32,954 nucleotides of DNA. Origin: Candidatus Aminicenantota bacterium (GTDB lineage: Bacteria; Acidobacteriota; Aminicenantia; Aminicenantales; Saccharicenantaceae). Numbering within the stretch: the stretch's first letter is position 1; each line of letters opens with the position of its first letter. Of the stretch, positions 25,442 through 32,954 are shown in pieces. The translations under genes and the position numbers were made by a program. A model generated the notes under the pieces. The model was not told where the DNA came from and did no database searches. It saw only the letters and a program-made list of their open reading frames with translations. The stretch covers positions 1 through 32,954 of the forward strand of contig VGJC01000009.1 in NCBI GenBank assembly GCA_016867635.1, written 5' to 3'.

Positions 25442-26479
25442 ATGAACCGGGCAACGGCCGTCCTCGGGCTGCTGGTCCTGCTGGCGGGCATGGGCCTGTC
25501 GGCCGACCCGCTGCTGACCAGGCCGGAAACGGCCGGGGGGAGGATCATCATCTACCCCGACCACCGGGACCCCAAAGTGTTCTATTACGTGCCGGGGGAG
25601 CTCGTCCTGGCCCGGGCCTTCGGCTCTCCCCAGTTCTTCTTCTACAAGTACGTTTACGTCAAGCCCGACGCCCCCGAAGGACCTCAGACGCTGGCCGGAG
25701 GGGTCCTGACCCTGACGATCGAGTTCAAGGACGAGACCGAGGCCCTGAAGGCCCTGAAAGGGGCCTCGTTCGAGTTCCGGCCGGTGCCCATCGAGTCCAT
25801 GACCTGTGTCCTCGGATACCACCCTATCGAAGGCGGGCCGCAGGAAGAGCCCGGCGAGGAGCTGGCCCGGAAAAAGCTCCTGTGGACCCAAAAGAGCTTC
25901 ACCCTGCCCCTCAAGCGGGAGTCCGCTTCCTATCTCTGGGGCGTTTTCGAGGACAACAAGGCGGCCGGGCTGAGCGTCGACTGCGAATTCAGTTACGGCG
26001 GATATGAGCTCGACGACGAGGGCAAGCTCAAGGCCGGGGCCCGGGACGGACGGCTCTCGCTGGGCGTGCCCGTTTCCATGGCCGCCGATCCCGGTCTCTT
26101 CAAGCTGGTCAATCTAGCCGGCAAGATCGCCTTCAATTACCGGAAGCTGAGCGTCCTGTGCTTCGACTTCGTCAACGGCGCGAGCGGCGACCTGGCCAAG
26201 ATCACCGCCGAGATCGAGATCCTGACGGCCCGAAAGCAGCGGGACTTCAAGACGGTCTCGTTCACGGCCGATTCGGAGCCGCAGATGGACCTCGAGTTCG
26301 ACATCCCCGAAGCCAAGGGCGGCAAGTACCGCTACCGGCTGACCCGGGTCCGCACGGACGGCCGGTCCGAAAAAGGCGAGTGGACGGAGAGCGACGACAT
26401 GTTCCTCGACCTGTCCACCTACGATTTCTCTATCGATGACGGGAGCCGGAACGTTCCCGCCCAAGGAGGCCTGCGATGA
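25442..26479 (+). CDS. Secreted protein of unknown function, paralogue-cluster member 3 (compact form)
   Basis: Signal peptide MNRATAVLGLLVLLAGMGLSA; RIIIYPDHRDPKVFYYVPGELVLARAFGSPQFFFYKYVY is a reduced version of the cluster head; beta-rich C-terminus. Confidence 0.82.
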   Translation: MNRATAVLGLLVLLAGMGLSADPLLTRPETAGGRIIIYPDHRDPKVFYYVPGELVLARAFGSPQFFFYKYVYVKPDAPEGPQTLAGGVLTLTIEFKDETEALKALKGASFEFRPVPIESMTCVLGYHPIEGGPQEEPGEELARKKLLWTQKSFTLPLKRESASYLWGVFEDNKAAGLSVDCEFSYGGYELDDEGKLKAGARDGRLSLGVPVSMAADPGLFKLVNLAGKIAFNYRKLSVLCFDFVNGASGDLAKITAEIEILTARKQRDFKTVSFTADSEPQMDLEFDIPEAKGGKYRYRLTRVRTDGRSEKGEWTESDDMFLDLSTYDFSIDDGSRNVPAQGGLR

Positions 26480-29337
26480 AAAAGAATGCCAAGCTCACGA
26501 CCGTTCTTGCGGCGGCCCTTCTCGCCGGGGCGGTCCTGGCGTCCGCCGAAGTCGCCCTGGACGAGGTCGTCCAGGCGGGGCGGTTCGTCTTCTATCGGGA
26601 CCACGCCGACGCGCACAAGTATTACTACGTGCCCGACGCTCCGAGGCTGGCGACCAAAAGGGACGGCACGCCGGAGTTCACGTTCATCAAGTACACGAAG
26701 ACGGGCGGCGAGACGAGGGGCGGCGTCGTCCATTTCCTGGTGACCTGGGGCTACTCGAGCGGCGAGCTGAGCTCGGCCGAGGCCGTCCTGAAATCGACCG
26801 ACCCCCAGGCCAGGATCGCCGGCCCGGTGCCGTTCAAGGAGGGGACGTTCCAGGTCGTCTCGGCGACGGCGGGGGAGGGCGGGCTGTTCAGCCGGCGGAT
26901 CGTCGGCGAGGGCAAGGCGCCGATCATGCCCGGCCAGAAGGCGGCGGTGTCGATCGCTCTGACCGAAGAGGGGGCCTCGCTGCTCTGGGAATCGTTCAAG
27001 AACCCGACCTCGGACGTGTCGGTCCTATTCGCCCTGAAGTTCGCGGGGGTGACCCCGGCGTTCCAGGCCAAGCTGAAGGTCAACTGGGACAAGGTCTACA
27101 CGCATCACGATGTGCGGCTGCAGGCTGAGGGGACGATCAAGGTCGTCAAGCTGAAGGCCGAGATGCAGGCCATCCTGGACGACCTGCGGCAGAAGGGCGT
27201 CATCCAGCTCGATGTCGTGGGCGAGAACGAGAGCACGCAGAAGATGCTGGACGCGGTCTACACCCACATCCTCAACATGATGTGCGAGCCGGTGCCGATG
27301 GGGGCCGGGAGCGCGCCGGCGCCGCCGGTCAAGCCGCCGGCTACCGTCGCGGAGCTCGGCCCTCCGGACTGGTCGATGGGCGTGTTGAGCGACCTCGTCC
27401 GGACCTCGGGCGAACGGCTCCGCGGCGGCCCGTCCTGGGACCAGGAGCAGGCGACGACCGCCCGGACCGAGCCGCCATGCGATCCAGCCAGCAAAGCGAA
27501 ATGGACGCTTTTGAAGGCCGAAGGGGATGAGCTTGGAAGCAATAGAAATTTCCTGTTCGCGGCGCGGAAATATGAGGAAGCGTATGCCGTCTGCCCCATG
27601 CCGGAGACGCTGTACCGGATCGCGTCCTGCTACGACGTCATTCAGGAGTACGAAAAGGCCCGTAGTTCCTATGCCCGCTTCCTCCGGGAGGTGGGGGGGG
27701 CTCTCGGCGATGAAAGAGGAGCGAGAGCGACGACCAGGCTCTCGGTGGTAACCACGGCCGGCGCCGCCCTGATGGCCGGGAAGGACGCTCTTCGGCGGGG
27801 AGAGCTGAACGACGCGCTAGCGTTTTTCGAGGGCGCAGGAGGCACGGCTGGGAGCCTTGAAGCCCTCTACTATTCAGCTGTCACCTGCCGGGAGTTGGGC
27901 GACCGGACAAAAGATATTTCTTTTTATGAAAAAGCCCGGGAGCGATTCTCGTTGATGATCTCGATGTTCTCCGAGAATCCCTTTCTCAATGATAATCCGC
28001 TCCTTGAAAACCTGCGGATAAAGTCCCACTCCGAACTCGAAATCGTCGGCGCAAGAATGCAGCAGCTCAGATCGGCAACTCCTCCCGTCAAACCCGAGGG
28101 GCAGGCGGCGGCGACCGATACCGCGAGAACGGAGCAGACAACCGCCCAGATGGAAACCGCAAGGGCCCAGAGCCAGACCGCTGCCGAGGAGGCACGCCGG
28201 GCCCGAAGGGAGGCCGCCCAGGGCGGCGTCCAGGCCTCGCAGACCACGGCCCGGCAGGCCGAACAAGCAACGCAGCAGGCCGTTCAGGCGGAAACGGGCA
28301 AGCCGCCAGGCACGGTGGACGCAGGGACCAAACCGCCGACAGGCCAGGACGCGACGACGGCCCAGCTTGAGCAGCAAATCGCTTCCCTGCTGGGGTCCAA
28401 GCCTCCGGATGCGACGGGGGGCACGAAGCCGCCGACGACCCCGCCCCCCGCGGGCCAGACGCCTCCGGCCAAGCCGGCGGCCCAAACCCCAGCGGCCCCG
28501 GCGGCCAAACCCGCGGCCGCGGCGCCCGAGGTCAAGCCTATTGTCAGCGTGTCGCTCGGATACACGTTCAAGCGGGTTAAGATGTCGGGCAATTACGAGG
28601 TCGACATGCGCAAGCGGCTGCGCGAGGACCGGGACATCGTCATGAGCGGGAACATCAGCGGCGTCTTCCAGAAATACGGCGAGGACAAGCGGTTCTTCAC
28701 GGTCGTGAGCCTTGACGACCCGACCTTCCAGGAGCGTTCGGTCGAAGTCATCCTCGACGGGCAGGACGCCGAGGACTTCAAGAACTACATCAACACGGTG
28801 TCGGTCCTGTTCCGCAAGCAGCGCTTCTCGGGGGCGCCGATGACCGGCGAGGTCAAGTTCTTCGCCGACCAGTTCGCCCAGAGCGGGAACCGCCTGTCGT
28901 TCCGTTACGGACGCCTCAACGAGGCCTCGACGGAGTGGCTGACCTACGAGTACAAGCCGAAGTGGAGCTTCTACGGCGGGGTGGAGTGGGAAGGCGAGTG
29001 GACGAGGACCTCGGACTCGGTGCTGACGCTCGCGCCTCCGGTCCGGCGCCGGACGCTGGAGATCTCGGTCGACGAGGGCAACATCCTGAAGAACAGCGTC
29101 AAGGCCCTGGCCATCCAGGTCCGGAACCGGATCTACGGCAAGGACATCCTGAAGGAAGTGATCATCGACTACGACAAGGGCGACCCTCTGCAAGCGCGGT
29201 ACACGTACATGCACGAGGAGGGCAGCCCGGGCTACAGCTACAAGGTCATTTGGCTGACGACGGACGGCCGCGAGGTCGCGACCGACTGGATGAACCGGGA
29301 GAGCCCGTTCATCTACGCCGTCTTCACGGGGAAATAA
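26476..29337 (+). CDS. Secreted protein of unknown function, paralogue-cluster member 4, with inserted TPR-like and low-complexity segment
   Basis: ATGA overlap with member 3; FVFYRDHADAHKYYYVPDAPRLATKRDGTPEFTFIKYTKTG; AGEGGLFSRRIVGEGKAPIM; tail matches members 2 and 5; TPR-like ETLYRIASCYDVIQEYEKARSSYARFLRE. Confidence 0.88.
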   Translation: MKKNAKLTTVLAAALLAGAVLASAEVALDEVVQAGRFVFYRDHADAHKYYYVPDAPRLATKRDGTPEFTFIKYTKTGGETRGGVVHFLVTWGYSSGELSSAEAVLKSTDPQARIAGPVPFKEGTFQVVSATAGEGGLFSRRIVGEGKAPIMPGQKAAVSIALTEEGASLLWESFKNPTSDVSVLFALKFAGVTPAFQAKLKVNWDKVYTHHDVRLQAEGTIKVVKLKAEMQAILDDLRQKGVIQLDVVGENESTQKMLDAVYTHILNMMCEPVPMGAGSAPAPPVKPPATVAELGPPDWSMGVLSDLVRTSGERLRGGPSWDQEQATTARTEPPCDPASKAKWTLLKAEGDELGSNRNFLFAARKYEEAYAVCPMPETLYRIASCYDVIQEYEKARSSYARFLREVGGALGDERGARATTRLSVVTTAGAALMAGKDALRRGELNDALAFFEGAGGTAGSLEALYYSAVTCRELGDRTKDISFYEKARERFSLMISMFSENPFLNDNPLLENLRIKSHSELEIVGARMQQLRSATPPVKPEGQAAATDTARTEQTTAQMETARAQSQTAAEEARRARREAAQGGVQASQTTARQAEQATQQAVQAETGKPPGTVDAGTKPPTGQDATTAQLEQQIASLLGSKPPDATGGTKPPTTPPPAGQTPPAKPAAQTPAAPAAKPAAAAPEVKPIVSVSLGYTFKRVKMSGNYEVDMRKRLREDRDIVMSGNISGVFQKYGEDKRFFTVVSLDDPTFQERSVEVILDGQDAEDFKNYINTVSVLFRKQRFSGAPMTGEVKFFADQFAQSGNRLSFRYGRLNEASTEWLTYEYKPKWSFYGGVEWEGEWTRTSDSVLTLAPPVRRRTLEISVDEGNILKNSVKALAIQVRNRIYGKDILKEVIIDYDKGDPLQARYTYMHEEGSPGYSYKVIWLTTDGREVATDWMNRESPFIYAVFTGK
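27300..28527 (+). other. In-frame insertion (about 410 aa) within member 4: TPR-like then Ala/Pro/Gln/Thr-rich linker
   Basis: Member 2 has only about 30 aa at this point. Segment 27490-28070 also looks visibly less GC-rich than its flanks. Confidence 0.7.
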
Positions 29338-29373
29338 CGATACCGACGGACGATGACGACAAGGAGGACGACC

Positions 29374-31083
29374 ATGAGAAAGATCGCCGGAGCTCTGTTG
29401 ATCCCGCTCGTCGCGCTCGCGGCGCCGGCCTTCCTGGCCGCCGAGCTCGAGCTCGACTCGGCGCCGCTGCAGATCGGCAACGCCATCCTTTACAAGGACC
29501 ACTCCGAGGCCAACGCCTACTATTACATGCCCAACCAGCCGCGCCTGGCCTTCTGGCCCGACGGCACCCCCAAGCTGACCTTCCTCAAGTACACCAAGGC
29601 CGGCAAGGAGGACGCCAAGGGCGGCATCCTGCACTTCTTCGTCAAGTACGGCCTGACGGACCAGGAGCTGGCCAAGGTCCGGACCGACCTGGCCAAGCAG
29701 GTCCCGGGCGCCAAGCTCAAAGGCCCGGTGGTCTTCAAGAAAGGCACCTTTGTCGTCATCTCCGCCGCGGCCGGCGAGGGCGGGGCCTTCACCCGCAAGA
29801 TCCTCGGCGAAGGCAAGGCCCCGTTGATCACGGGCTCGGAAGTTTCGGTCTCGATCGCCGTGACGCCCGAAGGCGCGGCCTTCCTCGAAGAGGCCCTGCG
29901 CCAGCCGACCTATCCGGTCAGCGTCCGATTCGACATGACCTACGAAGGTCTGACCCCGAAATACCAGGCCAACGCGACCATCTCCTGGTCCAAGGCCCGG
30001 ACCTACTTCGAACAGTACAGGAAGTGGAAGATCTACAAGAAGAAAAAGCTCGGCATCTGGACCTGGTACGTCCACAAGGGCACGGGCGAGGAGCTCCAGA
30101 TCTCCGACGACCTCCGGTCGGCCGGCGCCGTGGCCATCGACGTCACCGGCGAGGACCAGAACATGGAAGCCATCCTGCAGACCGTGGTCGACCAGGTCAT
30201 GCGGGAGATGTTCGAGACCAAGATGGAGCTGCCCGGAGAAGGTCAGGAGGAAGGCGAGGGCGGCGGCCAGGAAGGGTCTCAACAAGCCCAGAACCGGCCC
30301 TACGGCGTCAGCACGACGATGAAGAGCGTCACCCGGTCCGACAACTGGACGGTCAACCTGACCAAGCGCCTGCGCCAGGAGCGCGAGACCGGGCCCATGG
30401 ACGCGGGCATCGGCGACACCCTGCGCAAGTTCAAGAGCAACAAGAAGGTCTACGACATCATCAACCTCGACGACCCGGACCTCCAGGACCGGACCGTCCA
30501 CGCCATCCTCGACGGCGAGGATTTCGATACCTTCAAGCGGTACATCAACTTCGTCACCGTCAGCTTCCGCAAGACCCACACCCAGGGCGAGCCGACGACG
30601 CGCGATCTCATCTTCAACGCCAAGTCCTTCGCCGAACAGGGCAACATGCTGGCGTTCGTCTACCCGCGCCTCGGCGAGGGGGCCAACTGGCTCAGCTACG
30701 AGTACAAGACGGCCTGGAGCTTCGTCGGCGGCATCAAGGTCGACGGCGACTGGACGCGCTCGGACGAAGCCGCCGTCAACCTCTTCCCGCCGCACCGCTA
30801 CCGGGAGGTCGATATCATCGCCGACGAGGACAACGTCCGGGCCCACAACATCAAGCTCATCACGGTCGGCTTCAAGAGCAGGATCTTCGACCGCGACAAG
30901 ACGGGCGAGGTCAAGATCCTGCCCTCCGAGACCCTGCTCACTAAGTATGAGTACGTCCACCAGGAGAACGACATGGGCTTCCAGTACCAGGTCACGTGGC
31001 TCCTGGGAGACGGCCGGCGTGTCGTCTCGGGCTGGAAGACGAGCACGGACCCGTTCGTCTACGCCCTGTACGAGGAGAAGTAG
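29374..31083 (+). CDS. Secreted protein of unknown function, paralogue-cluster member 5
   Basis: Signal peptide MRKIAGALLIPLVALAAPAFLAA; ILYKDHSEANAYYYMPNQPRLAFWPDGTPKLTFLKYTKAG; AGEGGAFTRKILGEGKAPLI; tail DMGFQYQVTWLLGDGRRVVSGWKTSTDPFVYALY. Confidence 0.88.
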   Translation: MRKIAGALLIPLVALAAPAFLAAELELDSAPLQIGNAILYKDHSEANAYYYMPNQPRLAFWPDGTPKLTFLKYTKAGKEDAKGGILHFFVKYGLTDQELAKVRTDLAKQVPGAKLKGPVVFKKGTFVVISAAAGEGGAFTRKILGEGKAPLITGSEVSVSIAVTPEGAAFLEEALRQPTYPVSVRFDMTYEGLTPKYQANATISWSKARTYFEQYRKWKIYKKKKLGIWTWYVHKGTGEELQISDDLRSAGAVAIDVTGEDQNMEAILQTVVDQVMREMFETKMELPGEGQEEGEGGGQEGSQQAQNRPYGVSTTMKSVTRSDNWTVNLTKRLRQERETGPMDAGIGDTLRKFKSNKKVYDIINLDDPDLQDRTVHAILDGEDFDTFKRYINFVTVSFRKTHTQGEPTTRDLIFNAKSFAEQGNMLAFVYPRLGEGANWLSYEYKTAWSFVGGIKVDGDWTRSDEAAVNLFPPHRYREVDIIADEDNVRAHNIKLITVGFKSRIFDRDKTGEVKILPSETLLTKYEYVHQENDMGFQYQVTWLLGDGRRVVSGWKTSTDPFVYALYEEK

Positions 31084-31092
31084 CGCCCGGCG

Positions 31093-32664
31093 TCAGCTGG
31101 CCTTGGGCGGGACGAAGCTCATGGCCCGCTCGGCGAGGGCGGTGATCGTCAGCGAGGGATTGACGCCCATGTTGGCGGGGACCGCCGATCCGTCGACGAC
31201 GTACATGTTCTCGTAGCCGAAGACGCGGTGGCGCGCGTCGACGACCCCGTGGTCCCGGTCCTGGCCGATGATGCAGCCGCCCAGGATGTGGGCCGTCATG
31301 GGCATGTTGAACAGGACCTCGGTCAGGGCGTTCTGGGGGATGGCGTCCATCCGCTCGGCCATGCCCCGCAGGGCCTGGTTGGCCTCGGGGATGTAAGTGG
31401 GGATCTTCTTCCCGCCGTTCTTCGAAGTCAGTCCTTTTCTGAAGAAGGCCCACCACCGGCGCTTCCTGGACACGGTCAGATAGTTGTCGAGCGTCTGCAT
31501 GACCAGCAGGATGACGCTGTTGCGGCCCCAGCCGAAGGGGATGCGGATCCTCAGGAACCGCAGCGGGTGGCGGAGGATCATGCCGACGGCCCTGAGCGGC
31601 CGTGGGATCTTGCCTCCGCCGTCGGTCATCAGCCCGGCGAACATCGACATGATGTCCGAGCCCTTGGGATAGCGGACGAGCTCGATGTGGGTCGAGTCGT
31701 TGACGAACACGCTCGAGGTGATGGATACGCCCAGGGAGTGCTGCTGGTTTTTCCTCGACGTCACTCCCGCCAGGACCTCGCTGTTGGTCCGGACGACGTG
31801 GCCCAGGCGGTCGGACAGGGCCGGCAAAGATCCGTTCTCTTTGCAGCGCATCAGCAGCTCGAGGGTCCCGAGGACGCCGGCGGCGAAGACGACGCCCTTG
31901 GCCCGCAGCGTGACCTTTCTCTTGAACACGACGTCGGTCGTTCTCTCGGCCATGACCAGGTATCCGCCGTCGCCGTCCGGTTTGACGTCGACGGCCTTAT
32001 GTTCGGGCACGATGCGGGCCCCGAGACGCTCGGCCAGGTAGAGGTAGTTACGGTCCAGGGAGTTCTTGCCGCCGTCCCGGCAGCCGACCATGCAGTGGCC
32101 GGTCATGGTGCAGCCGGTCCGGGCCGGCCCTTTCCCGCCGAAATAGGGGTCGGGGACCTCGACCCCGGGAGGGCCGAAGAACACGCCCACGTCGGTGGCC
32201 TTGAAATGCTCCTCCCGTCCGATCTCCCGGGCGTAGTCCCGGAGCATGTGGTCGGTCGGCCAGAACCGGGGGTTCTTGACGACCCCGAGCATCTGCTTGG
32301 CGGTTCGGTAATGAGGCGCGAGCTCGGTCTTCCAGTCGGGCGCGATCCCTTTCCATTGAGGGTCCTCGAAAAAGACATCGGGCGGCTCGAACAGAGTGTT
32401 GGCGTAGACCAGGCTTCCGCCGCCGACCCCGCTGCCGCCGAGAACGAGGGCATCGTTGAGCGGCCAGATCCGCTGGATCCCGAACGAGCGCAGGGCCGGG
32501 GCCCAGAGGAACTTCCAGAAGGCCCAGTTGGTCTTGGGGAAGTCCCGGCCCTGCCAGCGCCTGCCGCTCTCGACGACGCAGACCGAATGGCCTTTTTCGG
32601 CCAGCCGCAGCGCGGCGACGCTGCCGCCGAATCCCGATCCTATGACGACGTAGTCGCAGGTCAT
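31093..32664 (-). CDS. GMC-family FAD oxidoreductase (cholesterol-oxidase-like)
   Basis: MTCDYVVIGSGFGGSVAALRLAEKGHSVCVVESG; NDALVLGGSGVGGGSLVYANTLFEPP; C-terminal HILGGCIIGQD...YVVDGSAVPANMGVNPSLTITALAERAM. Start moved to 32664 because a promoter lies upstream. Confidence 0.92.
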   Translation of the reverse strand: MTCDYVVIGSGFGGSVAALRLAEKGHSVCVVESGRRWQGRDFPKTNWAFWKFLWAPALRSFGIQRIWPLNDALVLGGSGVGGGSLVYANTLFEPPDVFFEDPQWKGIAPDWKTELAPHYRTAKQMLGVVKNPRFWPTDHMLRDYAREIGREEHFKATDVGVFFGPPGVEVPDPYFGGKGPARTGCTMTGHCMVGCRDGGKNSLDRNYLYLAERLGARIVPEHKAVDVKPDGDGGYLVMAERTTDVVFKRKVTLRAKGVVFAAGVLGTLELLMRCKENGSLPALSDRLGHVVRTNSEVLAGVTSRKNQQHSLGVSITSSVFVNDSTHIELVRYPKGSDIMSMFAGLMTDGGGKIPRPLRAVGMILRHPLRFLRIRIPFGWGRNSVILLVMQTLDNYLTVSRKRRWWAFFRKGLTSKNGGKKIPTYIPEANQALRGMAERMDAIPQNALTEVLFNMPMTAHILGGCIIGQDRDHGVVDARHRVFGYENMYVVDGSAVPANMGVNPSLTITALAERAMSFVPPKAS

Positions 32665-32686
32665 GAGCTCGTCCGCCGTTGCGGGA

Positions 32687-32715
32687 GTTATAAACGAATT
32701 CCCCGGCCTTTTCAA
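32687..32715 (-). promoter_or_regulatory. Putative promoter (TTGAAA-N17-TATAAC) for the GMC oxidoreductase
   Basis: Reverse strand reads TTGAAAAGGCCGGGGAATTCGTTTATAAC, 22 nt before ATG 32664. Confidence 0.5.
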
Positions 32716-32831
32716 GCTCTCTTTCACCGCGGTGAGCCGCGATTGACTCGCTCTCCGGACCTGTTGTAGCATTAGCCGGGCGTCCGGGTGTCATCCCCAG
32801 GGACGTCCGCTCATCGACAAGGAGACCAGCG

Positions 32832-32954
32832 ATGCGCACGACCGTCAAGAGCCCCCACCTTCCGTTCGGAGATCAGCGCACGGCGCCCTGGTACGGCAAG
32901 GACATCATCTCCATCAAGCAGTTCAGCCGGTCCGACCTGGAATACATCTTCGCC
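32832..32954 (+). CDS. pyrB: Aspartate carbamoyltransferase, N-terminal fragment (truncated by window edge)
   Basis: MRTTVKSPHLPFGDQRTAPWYGKDIISIKQFSRSDLEYIFA; AAGGAG SD. DIISIxxFSRxDLEYIF is typical of the ATCase N-terminus. Confidence 0.7.
   Translation, partial: MRTTVKSPHLPFGDQRTAPWYGKDIISIKQFSRSDLEYIFA

Noticed and set aside
23636-25891. 751-aa minus-strand ORF
   Set aside because: Antisense shadow of members 2 and 3.
28935-30944. 669-aa plus-strand ORF
   Set aside because: Out-of-frame shadow of members 4 and 5; R/G/P/Q-rich with no domain.
27874-30960. 1028-aa minus-strand ORF
   Set aside because: Antisense to members 4 and 5, whose homology, signal peptides and RBSs are clear. D/R/G/V/L-rich translation typical of GC-rich antisense frames.
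1-32954. CRISPR array, transposase/IS, prophage or integrase
   Set aside because: No regularly spaced repeats and no recombinase-like ORFs seen on either strand.

Overview
High-GC bacterial chromosomal segment of about 33 kb with no rRNA or tRNA recognised. Lineage cannot be fixed from sequence alone; an Aminicenantes/Acidobacteriota-like origin is only a guess. Left part (1-11 kb): housekeeping and metabolic genes. These are a Maf domain running in frame into a TRAM-like domain at the window edge, an SDR/thioester-reductase-like protein, an FAD/[4Fe-4S] oxidase, UbiE, a ROK kinase, a CBS protein, ACT-malic enzyme, a TrmJ/SpoU-like methylase, OsmC, SppA and a lipid kinase. Middle (11-21 kb): a DUF362-like protein, a GNAT protein, an M19 dipeptidase, and an orphan peptide-type solute-binding protein followed by a histidine kinase and an NtrC-type activator. 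A lone receiver protein and a Tat-exported class V aminotransferase follow. Two near-consensus sigma-54 promoters (19270 and 21214) each carry a GTAAAC element about 77-78 bp upstream. The second sits in a 370-nt intergenic region with no annotated gene, which also holds a possible small RNA or 29-aa sORF, GC hairpins and an ideal sigma-70 promoter. Right part (21.6-31.1 kb): a five-gene, apparently co-transcribed cluster of secreted paralogous proteins of unknown function. They share a DHxx...YYYxPxxPRLA...DGTPxFxFxKY head (diverged in two members) and a beta-rich-looking tail. One member carries an inserted TPR plus Ala/Pro/Gln-rich segment of about 410 aa. This cluster and its regulatory region are the best candidate for an undescribed system. 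A GMC oxidoreductase and the start of pyrB close the window.
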